From: JANLTX01 sp049840835
Lineage (GTDB): Bacteria > Armatimonadota > Armatimonadia > Armatimonadales > Armatimonadaceae
DNA length: 64,000 nt
Assembly (NCBI GenBank): GCA_049840835.1
Contig: JASGJG010000033.1
Span: 12,595-76,594 of the forward strand
Direction: 5' to 3'
Of the stretch, positions 36,590 to 45,543 are shown in pieces (position 1 is the first letter of the stretch; the number at the start of each line of letters is the position of its first letter). The notes under the pieces were generated by a model. The model saw nothing but the letters and a program-made list of their open reading frames with translations, was not told where the DNA came from and did no database searches. The position numbers and the translations under genes are program-made.

Positions 36590-37285
36590 ATGCAGCTTCA
36601 GTCCAGTCAAACATCCCAAAAGGACGATTTGAAGGAGCTACGCCAAGCGCTCAGTTCGGGAAACACAACTACGATTGTGAACTCCCACAGCGATGAAGCA
36701 TTGATTCGCCTCCTGAAGATGCACTATCGTCCAGCCGCCTTTGTCTTACGTTACTTGATTTTTGCAAGCGCCTTCTGGCTTGTTGTGTTTCTTGGCGCTC
36801 TGCTCCACTTCTGGCCGTTGCCAGTCTGGCTAAACGCTATCATCTTTCTACCGGGTCTTTTGATTCTTCGATTGCCACAGGTCAAAGAGGGAGCTTGGAG
36901 CGCTATCCAGCAGCGAATAGAAAAGGCCGAGTTGCCAGTCCTGCTCGATGCGCATGCGCTTAATGTCTTCGTACTACGTTATTCTATTCAAGCCGGGTTG
37001 ATACGTCGGCTCACGGTTGCCAGCCCTGAAGAACTTGAGGCGCTGGCGCCTGAGCAGCGAAAGTCCCTGGTGCGCTTTACGCTAAAACAACTTCGCCCAC
37101 AGTGGGTTGGCTATCACATAGTGCCCGACACTGAGACTCACGCAGCAACGCTGGCGTATCTGGCTCTGGCGACACTGAAACAACCGGGCGCGGAAAAACC
37201 AGATCGGCGCGGGATTCATTCGACCTCCCACACGAATCTGCGGGCAGCAATTGAAGAGTACCTGGAAGCCATGGGACAACTCTAA
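36590..37285 (+). CDS. Two-helix membrane protein, fifth family member
   Basis: 231 residues, a detached member of the family at 31,606-34,393. It has QKDDLKELRQALSSGNTTTIVNSHSDEALIRLL, two hydrophobic segments (about 47-70 and 78-95), RIEKAELPVLLDAHALNV, RRLTVASPEELEALAPEQRKSLVRFTLKQL and AATLAYLALATLKQPGAEKPD, ending IEEYLEAMGQL. It starts 20 nt after the regulator stop, so it may be co-transcribed with it. Function unknown. Confidence 0.75.
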   Translation: MQLQSSQTSQKDDLKELRQALSSGNTTTIVNSHSDEALIRLLKMHYRPAAFVLRYLIFASAFWLVVFLGALLHFWPLPVWLNAIIFLPGLLILRLPQVKEGAWSAIQQRIEKAELPVLLDAHALNVFVLRYSIQAGLIRRLTVASPEELEALAPEQRKSLVRFTLKQLRPQWVGYHIVPDTETHAATLAYLALATLKQPGAEKPDRRGIHSTSHTNLRAAIEEYLEAMGQL

Positions 37286-37313
37286 GAGCTATTACTACGA
37301 TATACTAAATAAC

Positions 37314-38574
37314 GTGGCTATTGCCTCAAGTCTTCGTATATTCCACTTTGCCGACGTTCATTTAGGCGTCGAAACCCATGGTAAGTACAATCCCGAAACT
37401 GGCCTGAACTCCCGCCTAGAGGACTTCACGCAATCGCTGAATCTGGCGGTCGATAAGGCATTGGAAGCCGGTGTAGACCTGGCCCTATTCGCCGGGGACG
37501 CCTATAAAGCCCGCGACCCCAACCAGACCCACCGAGCGCGCCTTCGCTGCGCTGAAAAAGCTAGTCGAGGGCGGTGTGCCCGTGGCCATGCTTCTCGGCA
37601 ACCACGATATCCCCAACACCCGTGGACGCGCCCATGCCCTGGAGATCTACGGTTTGCTTGGTGGTGCGGGCGTGACTATCTTCCAGCGCCCCGAGGCACA
37701 GGTGATTCACACCCGCAAAGGTGAGGTAGTGGTGGCGGGCATGCCCTACTTCATTCGCTCGAATGTAATTGCCCAGGATATCTCCAAGGGCAAGACGGTC
37801 GAGGAAGTAGCAGGTCTGATGCGGGAACGCTACTCGGAGTATGTAAAAGACCTTGCTAAGCAGTGTGCGCATAGCTACCCGGACCATATCTCCGTGCTTA
37901 TGGGGCACTTCACGGTGGCAGATGCCAGAGTAGGCGTGCAGGGGTTCTTATTAAATCCCTCGGAGCCACAGGTGCCCGCCAGTGCGTTGGCCCTGCCCCC
38001 GTTTAAGTATGTGGCCATGGGCCATATCCACAAACCACAGGAGCTGAACCGGGGCGAGCAGCCACCCATTGTCTACAGTGGCTCTATTGACCGGGTGGAC
38101 TTCGGAGAGCGTAAGGAAGAAAAGGGCTTTGTGCTGGCCGATGTCAGCAAAAAGAAAAAGACCACCTGGGAGCATGTTCTCTGCCCACGCGCCCATTCTT
38201 AGAGTTGGACCTGGACGCCGGGGATGCCGACGACCCGACGGAAGCGCTTTTAGAGCAGCTAGCCAAAACCGATGTGACCGGAGCGATCGTGCGAGTGCGC
38301 TACCGGGTCTCTGCGGAGCGAGCGCCTTTAGTACGCGTGGAAGATCTGAAAGAAAGCCTTAGCTGGTGCGCAGAACCTGGTGGCGTTCAGTCGAGAGCTT
38401 CCTGATGCCGAGGCCTTGATTCGCTCGCAGGGTCTGACCGAATCTCTCTCCCCCGAAGCCGCCTTAGAGAAGTACATTGAGACCCAGCCACGCCTCACGC
38501 CGCGCAAGGAAGAGCTTTTATCCGCCGCACGTATCCTGCTGGATGAACTAGCCCGCCTGGAGGATGCGGCGTGA
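37314..38574 (+). CDS. sbcD: SbcD nuclease (Mre11-like), frameshifted
   Basis: Metallophosphatase subunit of the SbcCD DNA double-strand-break nuclease, about 420 residues after three frame corrections. Motifs: LRIFHFADVHLGVETHG (metal D and H), FAGDAYKARDPN, PVAMLLGNHDIPN (GNHD), HISVLMGHFTVAD (H) and YVAMGHIHKPQ (GHIH). Breaks occur near 37,537, near 38,195 and near 38,365, each joining to good homology in another frame. GTG 37,314 is the likely start. The C-terminal capping domain is complete in the last frame. The frame breaks resemble sequencing indels; a decayed gene is less likely given intact motifs. Confidence 0.87.
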
Positions 38575-38607
38575 TGGACAGCGCCAAGAAACTCTCTGTC
38601 CCCAGCA

Positions 38608-38734
38608 TGCCCCCCTGCCCCCCAGTAATGGGGGGTTCTGAGGAAGTGCTTTTTGCTCGCGTCACCGACGCTGCGGAGCAGCTAAAAGAGAGAATCAGCA
38701 GAGGAACCCCCCATTACTGGGGGGCAGGGGGGCA
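38608..38734. mobile_element. MITE-like element with 31-bp perfect inverted repeats
   Basis: 127 bp. The left 31 nt (38,608-38,638) and the right 31 nt (38,704-38,734) are perfect reverse complements built from C6/G6 blocks around AGTAAT. The inside (65 nt) has no open frame. It fills the gap between sbcD and sbcC and ends 3 bp before the sbcC GTG. The structure fits a miniature inverted-repeat element or a long REP/BIME-like unit. No clear target-site duplication was seen. Confidence 0.75.
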
Positions 38735-38737
38735 AGT

Positions 38738-40700
38738 GTGACCCCCATTCGGCTCCAGCTGAAGAACTTTATGAGTTATGGCGAGGGAGTACCACCGCTC
38801 GACCTTTCCGACGTCCGCCTGGCCTGTCTCTCGGGTGACAACGGCAACGGGAAGTCGGCGTTGCTGGATGCCATGACCTGGGCACTGTTCGGGGAAACCC
38901 GCGCGCGCGCTGAAGACGATGTGATTCGCCTGGGAGCGAAGTCCTGCGGAGTGCTGTTCGATTTCGAGGTCAATGGCGTTCGGTATCGAATCGATAAGCG
39001 GCGTGATAAGAGCCGGGGGTCTAGCTGGGAGTTCCAGGCGCGGCAGGAAGATGGTAGCTATCGCTCACTCTCCGGGACCAGTGCGCGGGAAACAAAGGAC
39101 AAGATTCAGGCGACGTTGCGGCTGGACTATAAGACCTTTCTCTCCACGGCGTATCTGCGGCAAGGGGAAGCAGATGCCTTCGCCAAAGCAACGGCAGGCG
39201 AGCGCAAAGAGGTGCTTGCTCGGATTCTAGACCTCTCTCGCTACGATGCTCTGGAGGCTCTTGCCCGCGAGCGCTGGCGCGATGCCGATGCTCGCGAGAA
39301 AGATACTGACCGCACGCTCACCGAAATAGATGTCGAGCTGGATACGTGGGATGTGGTAGAGGCACAGCTTACGGAAGCACATCGTCGTCTTGCCGAAGGG
39401 CAGAGCACAATAGAGGCAGCCCAGCGGGTGTTCGAGGCAGCACTGGCGCGCTGTGAGGCACTGGAGAGCGATGCCCAGCGTGCGCACGACCTCACCGATA
39501 AGCTGCGCGATGCTGAGGAAACCCTGGCGCGTGACCGCTACGAGGAGCGGCAGAGTGAGTTGCGGCTTCAGGATGCCGAGCGCACACTGAGCCGTAAAGC
39601 CGAGATAGAGGCGGCACTGGCCCGCCGCACAAAGCTACAGAGAGAGCTAGAACCGCTGGAGCAGCGCTGGGGTCAGGGCCTGAGCCTGCAGAGTGAGGCG
39701 CGGCGCCTGGAGACAGCGATTCACGAGGCCAGAAGCACACTGGAGCGAGAAAGCTTTGGGCTAACCCGCGAGATACAGAGCCTTACTGGAGAGGGCGCAG
39801 AGTTAGAGGGCTTAGAGAAGGAGCGAGCTGGTTTAATCGCGCAGCAGACGAAGCTGGCGGATGCGGAAGTTCGCTGGCAGGTAGCGGAGCGCGCCGCACG
39901 TGATGCGGAGACCCGCATGGCAAACTTGAAAAGCTGCTAACGGGACTATAAAAGCCGAGCGAGAGAAGTTGCAGCTGCGGGTAGACCGACTTACCAATGA
40001 TAATTCTCCAGAGTGTGAGTGGTGCGGCCAGCCTCTCTCTGCCGGACGCAAGAAGTCGTTGGCGGAAACACAGGCTGGAATCGATGATTGTGATGCTCGC
40101 CTGAATACGCTCATGACCGAAGGGCGCGAGGCAAAGCAGGAACTCGATAGAGCCCGTGCCATTGTAGAGACTGCCCAGACAGATGCCCGTGCGCTGGGCG
40201 CATTGAAAGTGCGCTTAGAAGGCGCGGAGAATCAGCTTCTCCGCCTTCAGGAGCGAGCGCAGACCCTGCCCGGCTTAGAGAAACGGTATCAGCTTATCGA
40301 GCGGCAGCTAACCGAGAGCCGCTATGCACAGGACGAGCAGAAGCGCCTGGTGGAGCTGAACACGGAGCTGGCGGCTCTGGAAGAGGTGGGTAAGCAGGTG
40401 CAGGATCTGCGCCGTGAGATTGACTCGCTGCGCGGGGCGGATACCGAGGCGGAGCGCCTGCGGGTAGCAGGTGAGGTCATGACCACCGAGCCGGACCGCT
40501 TGAAGACAATTCAAGAGGCAATCACCAAACGCCAGGGGCAGATAGTAAGGCCCGAGTTCTGATTGCAGACTTAGAGGCCAAGACCCGCGACCTGACCGTT
40601 CTGCGGCGAGAGCGCGATGATGCCCAGCGCCAGGCGCAGGAAGCACAATCAGCACTGGCACAGGCGGAGCGAAGCCTGGGGCAGCTCACGGCACAGAAGT
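38738..40700 (+). CDS. sbcC: SbcC ATPase (Rad50-like), frameshifted and cut at the contig join
   Basis: The N-terminal ATPase half and first coiled-coil are present: IRLQLKNFMSYGEG, DNGNGKSALLDAMTWALFGETRA (Walker A), FLSTAYLRQGEADAFAKATAGERKEVLARILDLSRYD, then a long Glu/Ala/Arg coiled-coil. The zinc-hook CEWCGQPLS is at about 40,016-40,040. Frame breaks near 39,930 and near 40,555 are needed to keep the coil open. The sequence stops matching SbcC at about 40,700, so the second coil and the C-terminal ATPase lobe (signature, Walker B) are missing. The gene is truncated by the junction to foreign DNA. Confidence 0.87.
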
Positions 40701-40710
40701 GCCAGCTTGT
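40690..40710. other. Chimeric junction between two genomes
   Basis: Left of this point the plus strand reads SbcC coiled-coil (LGQLTAQ). Right of it the minus strand reads a POT transporter up to SLGNKLA, at which both lose homology. No insertion sequence, integrase, tRNA or direct repeat is present, and taxon-typical features differ on the two sides. An assembly or library chimera is the simplest reading. Confidence 0.8.
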
Positions 40711-41875
40711 TGCCGAGGGAAGTCGCGATGAACCACACTCCCATCAGCATCGCTGTCATTGTTCGTGGTGCGAGCTTTGTAATCAGCGACATTCCGATCG
40801 GCGATCCACAGCTCGGCGATGCTGATGACGAAATGGCCGCCGATCAGCCACCACATACTCACCCAGACCGTGATATTCCTTGCAGTAGTGAGCCGCCGAC
40901 CATGAAAAGGTAAGAAGCGCCAGTCAGGATCATTCCGATGCCTATCTTCACCGGCGTTGAAGGCTCACGGTTGAACTTGCGGAGATGGCCGAACACCGCC
41001 ACAACGGCGGGTGTCAGGATCAGGATGAAGACTGGATTTACTGCCTGAAACCAACCGGGGGAATCTCAAACGGGGTCGAATGGATGAAACTCGGCAGGTT
41101 CAGCTTACGCATCGTGTTGTCACCGCCCACAGGCTGAGCGTGATGGCGTTCTGCTGGAAGGCCATCCAAAACAGCATGACGATGCCACAGATGATGAATA
41201 CCGCCGTGATACTTTTTTTTCGACCGCGGGTGGGACGCGCGGATCTTCGTATTCAAATGGCAGCGGCGTAACGAACTCGCCCGAAACGCTTGGGCGGGTC
41301 TGGGTGGAGGCGATGTGGTGATGGAAGGAAGCAAAGATCACCATGCTTACAATCATCCCAACCCCAGCCACCGCGAACGCGGCTGGGAAACCCCAGCGCT
41401 GACGCACCAGCTCACCCAAGAACGGCGCAACCAATGCGCCTAGATTGATTCCGAGATAGAAGATCGAAAACGCTGCGTCTCGCCGCCTGTCGCCTGGCGG
41501 ATAAAGCATCCCAACCTGGGTCGAAATGTTGGGCTTAAAAAGACCGTTGCCAAGTACGAGGAAGAATACCGAGAGGTACAGACCCAAGGAGCTATCTAAC
41601 GCCAGCGTAAAGTACCCGACGCTGAGTAGCGCAGCCCCGATGAGCACAGCCCGCCGATATCCAAGCCAGCGGTCGGCGATAAGGCCACCAAAGAAGGGCG
41701 CGAGGTATACCAAGGCCATGTAATTGCCTACCCATCCTGCGGCACGCTGCTCGCTGAATTGCATGCGCTCGGTTAGGTAGAAGATCATGAGAGCACTCAA
41801 GAGGTAGAAGCCGAAACGCTCCCACATCTCGGTAAAAAACAGGACGTAGAGCCCTTTGGGGTGTCTGTTCATCAT
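40701..41875 (-). CDS. POT/PTR2 proton-dependent oligopeptide transporter, 3' end cut
   Basis: The N-terminal 250 residues are in one frame: MMNRHPKGLYVLFFTEMWERFGFY (ExxER proton-coupling motif), YLAPFFGGLIADRWLG and FYLGINLGALVAPFLGE (PTR2 signature). Downstream homology continues in other frames after a break near 41,215 in an A/T run (ITAVFIICGIVMLFWMAFQQNAITLS), near 41,110 and further on (PVFILILTPAVVAVFGHL, then AIGMSLITKLAPRTMTAMLMGVWFIATSLGNKLA). The last helices are missing because the contig join falls there. It imports di- and tripeptides with protons. The start overlaps the stop of the gene upstream. Confidence 0.88.
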
Positions 41876-42585
41876 CTTGCATCCCCTCCTGAAGAAGGAC
41901 CGGGAGGTAGATCATCTTTGGGCTGCTCAATCTCGGTCCAGGTGCCGTCCGCTAGGACGCTGATCGGACAGTCCCCTCCCCGAAAAAGTGCCATCTTGCA
42001 TCCTTGTTCTGCTAGACGGCGCAGCTCCATGCGAGGCTTCCCTAGTTCCGTGGTATATGCCATCCCCCCGGCTGCTTTGAGCCCCCTGTGCTGTAGTAGC
42101 GCCCGAATCTCTCTTGCGACAGAAGCCGGATAGAGAGGCCCGTGCAAAAGCAGGAGGAAAGCGCTGCCCGCGTTGCTCAGCCTAAAGACCTCATCCACTC
42201 CTCGACGGATCTTTGACCGTAAAACCTGCGCAAAATCGCGGACCGAGATCTCCCATGAGTTCAGACGTTCACTGTCGTCAGTGGGCTTTTGATCAATCAG
42301 GACAAACCAAGCCACTCATAGAGGATCAGTCGATCGAAGTGCTGCAAACCATCGCTCTGAATCCAGCCAGGCCAGAGAGCCTACGCCCGTCTGCGGGTCG
42401 ACCGTGGTCCACTTCTCCCATTGGTTCAGCCGACTCTCAAGCTGCACCACTCTGAGCTGGACGTTCCCGATTGTTTCGGGGAACGCCTCCAAGGCGTCTA
42501 CGCGCCTCATGAGCGAATAGAGCCAAGTCAGCAAGTAGAATCCGGCGATAGCAGCAGCGGCATAAAGCAGATGGGTCCAAGACAT
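41872..42585 (-). pseudogene. Degenerate GGDEF-like membrane protein split by an in-frame TGA
   Basis: From ATG 42,585 (MSWTHLLYAAAAIAGFYLLTWLYSLMRRVD) there is one transmembrane helix, a short coiled-coil and DPQTGVGSLAWLDSERWFAAL, which fits the DPLTGLxNRR start of GGDEF domains. The frame then meets TGA at 42,316-42,318 and continues without shift as VAWFVLIDQK...FRLSNAGSAFLLLLHG...REIRALLQHRG...GGMAYTTE..., which matches the rest of a GGDEF domain with NAGSAF in place of GGDEF. It is thus catalytically degenerate even if the stop is an error. Start GGGAG ribosome site is good. It precedes and overlaps the POT gene. Either a pseudogene or a base error in a real degenerate GGDEF receptor. 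Confidence 0.6.
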
Positions 42586-42874
42586 GAATGCTCCCGAGCG
42601 AGCCTGAAATTCTTGAAGACCCTGCATAGGCAAGCGCTATGCCATCTGCGGCCGACCTCTGTTCGAGCAGGTTAGGCCGCACCACCATATGCACCGCTGC
42701 TCGCAAGCACTCCTGGGTGCGCCATCACTTCGTCCCGGTGGCGCCGTAACCCAGGATTGAGAAAGAATCCACCCAGCAGCTAACGACCGTGCGATGCCAA
42801 TCATCTAGCGAACCGTTTACGCTTGCGCTTTCGGCGTGGCTGTTGTTCCACTCAGGCTCACTCTAGGAGGTCCC

Positions 42875-43735
42875 ATGACCTGTTCGCGTTATCCGCTCAC
42901 GTTCATCGCCTTGGGCTGGCTGGCAGGCTGCGGTGCCGAAACCGGCGCCGACTCTGAAAACGACAACATTGCAGCGATGCAGAAGGCGATCGTCCGCGCC
43001 ACCGGCACCGTGTATAAAACCGACGGCGACCCGATCAATGTCCGCTCGGCACCAAACACCGCGAGCAGTGTTGTCGGGACCGTTAGCGAAGGAACGAGCC
43101 TGGGCATCGAGTGCCGAGATCAACGGCACGGCGGTCCTGGGAACCACGGTCTGGGACTACGTTCCAGCAATCAAAGGCTACGTGACCGACGCCTACGTCT
43201 ACACCGGCTACGACGGCTTCATCCCGGGCATGCCCACCTGCGGGACGGCGACACCGCCGCCGACCCCTGCGGGTCTCGGCGAGGCGATCGTCGCCAAAGC
43301 TCGCACCTACAAGGGCTACGAGGCAGATGCCGGCGACTGCAATAAGTTCAGCGCGGCGCTTGGCGTCACCCCCTCCTGCCGGGCGTGGTGCGGTGATTTC
43401 GCGCGCTACGTCTGGGGGCAGGACCAGGTGCCAAGACGACCCTCCTTACCGGCTACTCGGGATCGTTCCTCGACTACGGTCGCGCCAACGGCACGCTGAA
43501 GAGCAAGTCGGCGACTCCGCAGGTAGGTGACGCTGTTGTCTGGGGTGACTCCAGCTATCAGGCGCATGTGGCCATCATTGCCGAGGTCAGTGGCACCAGG
43601 TTCAAGATCATTCACGGCAACTACGACAACGATCTCGACGGCCGCGGCGAAGTCTACGAGACAGGTTTCGTCGACAATACGAGCACGGCCGGAACCCCAT
43701 ATCCCATCATGGGCTACGCCTCCCCCGTGAAATAG
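42875..43735 (+). CDS. Lipoprotein with SH3-like and CHAP amidase domains, frameshifted
   Basis: An excellent AGGAGG site precedes ATG 42,875. Signal and lipobox FIALGWLAGC, then a bacterial SH3-like stretch (TGTVYKTDGDPINVRSAPNTASSVVGTVSEGTSLGIEC). The frame shifts near 43,115 to NGTAVLGTTVWDYVPAIKGYVTDAYVYTGYDG, then a CHAP-type domain (CRAWCGDFARYVWG with the Cys). A further shift near 43,430 leads to PQVGDAVVWGDSSYQAHVAIIAEVSG (His) and IIHGNYDND. About 285 residues when mended. Such proteins cleave peptidoglycan cross-links or stems at the outer membrane. The frame breaks look like sequencing errors. Confidence 0.82.
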
Positions 43736-44060
43736 CGGCACTACAGCCTCAGCCGTTCCGCACTCACCCAACCCACTCCTTTCGGTGACCCCCTGGACTC
43801 AGAATCCGCGGTCGCGCAGCAGCGCGGCGACTTGCGCCGGCGGTCACCGTTATGGCGACCTTCTCGACACAACCGCTCTATGCACAGCCCGCCGATTAGC
43901 CATCCAGCCGGGCTCGATCCGACGTAAGCGCAGCCAAGGCGCGTCGAGAGCGGGGTAGACCTAGAGTGCGTCGAGTCTATGCTCGTGCCCACGTAAGCCA
44001 GAATGCCCAGGGCACCGTAACCACCGCTGGCCGTCTACGTGATCGATAAGGTACGCCGAC
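43736..44060. other. Intergenic stretch, nothing recognised
   Basis: 325 bp between the convergent CHAP lipoprotein and the FHA regulator gene. No open frame with coding character, clear hairpin terminator or RNA gene was seen. Confidence 0.6.
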
Positions 44061-45103
44061 TCATTTGTTGGAGATTCGGAAGTCAGCCGGGTTCAAGTCG
44101 TGCTTGTCCACCCAGCGTCGAAAGTTTCGGCGTGAGAATCCGAAGGCTCGGGCTATCGATTGCAAGTTGCCGCGGTACTTTTTTAGCATCCTCACGATCT
44201 GATGTTTTGAAGGCGGTGAGTCCCCTTTCTCCCATTTCTGCGGGATGTTGTGGTTAGGCGGTACTGAGACAACCGGAGCTGACAGGGTTTGGCGAGCTGC
44301 TATGGCTGCTTCAAGCTGCCGGCGAACAGCGTCCTCGGTGCTACTTCGTAACCTTCCGACGATGTTACGGATCTCGCGGACGTTGAGGGGCCAGTCGTAG
44401 GCCAGCATCGCGGCGGCGAGAGGCACAGAGGGACGGAATGTCTGTCCTGCCAAATGCTGCGCCAACAACAGTATATCCTCGCGTCGCTCACGCACTGGGG
44501 GCATTCGTAAAACGAGCGCCGACAAACGCGCATAGAGATCTGGCCGAAAAGACTGCTGGCGCATAGCAGTTTCCAGATCCCGGTTCGTTGCTGCTACGAT
44601 CCGAACATCGCAGAGATTCGGCCGCACGCTTCCCAGGGGGACGACCTGTCGAGTCACAATGGCCCGCAGGAGCTTGGCTTGCAGCTCGACCGGAAACTCG
44701 CCGATCTCGTCGAGAAATAAAGTCCCCCTATCGGCTTCTCCGAAGAGTCACCGATTCGTATCAAGTCGCCATCTGCGATCAGTCTCCGTTCGGATGGCAG
44801 CAAGCGGAGACCGTTGACGTGCGTTCCGTTCTTGCTGTTGAGATCACGGATCAGCACTTGTTTATCGTGAAGAGTCAGGTCGGCATGCAGTTGAGAAGTC
44901 GCCTTATCATCTAGCAGCAGCACGGTGGCGGAAGGGTAGTTTGCCGTTCCCCTACCGATGGTGAGCGGGGCGCGACCGTCCCAGCACGTCGGAGGTGTTG
45001 CGACGATTCCAGCCGACCCGGAATACAGCACCCGCAGTTTCCAGCTGGGTTCCGCATCGATGGATTCGCTGGGCAGCCTACTCGTTATGGTCCTCTCGTC
45101 CAT
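44061..45103 (-). pseudogene. FHA-domain sigma-54 activator with internal deletion
   Basis: From ATG 45,103 (MDERTITSRLPSES) an FHA domain reads PLTIGRGTANYPSATVLLLDD..SQLHADLTL..KQVLIRDLNSKNGTHVNGLRL...GDLIRIGD. At about 44,750 the sequence jumps, in another frame, straight to LFGEADRGTLFLDEIGEFPVELQAKLLRAI of a sigma-54 AAA+ domain. The Walker A GESGTGKE and the GAFTGA loop, some 125-140 residues, are missing. The rest is normal: VRIVAATNRDLE, FRPDLYARLSALVLRMPPVRERREDI (Arg finger), YDWPLNVREIRNIVG and a C-terminal Fis-type HTH. FHA-sigma-54 regulators are a Myxococcota hallmark. As sequenced it cannot hydrolyse ATP or contact sigma-54. Confidence 0.8.
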
Positions 45104-45204
45104 GCACGTGATTTTACTCGCGAGCCTATCAATGAGCAGCCAAATTCTCTTTGGTCTCTCCACATTTCAGCGACGGTATCTGCGATCGGTCCTTGTCCAC
45201 GCTA

Positions 45205-45345
45205 TGCCCACTGGACGCCCACAAACGCCGCCAATCCGCGACGACACGTTGAATTGTCTCCCCGCCCGCTATGCGCCCACAAACGACTCTCCACGTGCAA
45301 GCAGCGACGATATATCAGCGCCCATCCCCGCCCACTGGACGCCCA
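45205..45345. repeat. Degenerate ~62-bp tandem repeat upstream of the barrel-toxin gene
   Basis: GCCCACTGGACGCCCA appears at about 45,206 and again at 45,330, and GCGCCCACAAACGAC at about 45,272, with (T/C)CCCGCCC leads. The units are about 60 bp apart. The whole gap 45,104-45,543 (440 bp) has no other gene. It lies between the divergent FHA regulator and the large exported protein, so a regulatory role is possible. Confidence 0.4.
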
Positions 45346-45543
45346 TCTGTGACAGTGAATGGCTGGCACCGACGACATGCCGGCGCCCAACCACACCAAG
45401 GGAAAGCCGGCATGTCTCACGGGCAGTTCTCTCAAAACACGACAGGCAGCAACGACTCGGCGATCTGTGAGCGAAAAAGGGTGCGGGCTCGGCATAGAGC
45501 TTGCTGTGAAAGGCTTGCTACTACTGCTCAGTGAGGTTTGCCG

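Noticed and set aside
40690..40710. Horizontal transfer boundary
   Set aside because: No integrase, IS, tRNA or duplicated site, and both genes are cut in mid-domain; an assembly chimera is simpler.
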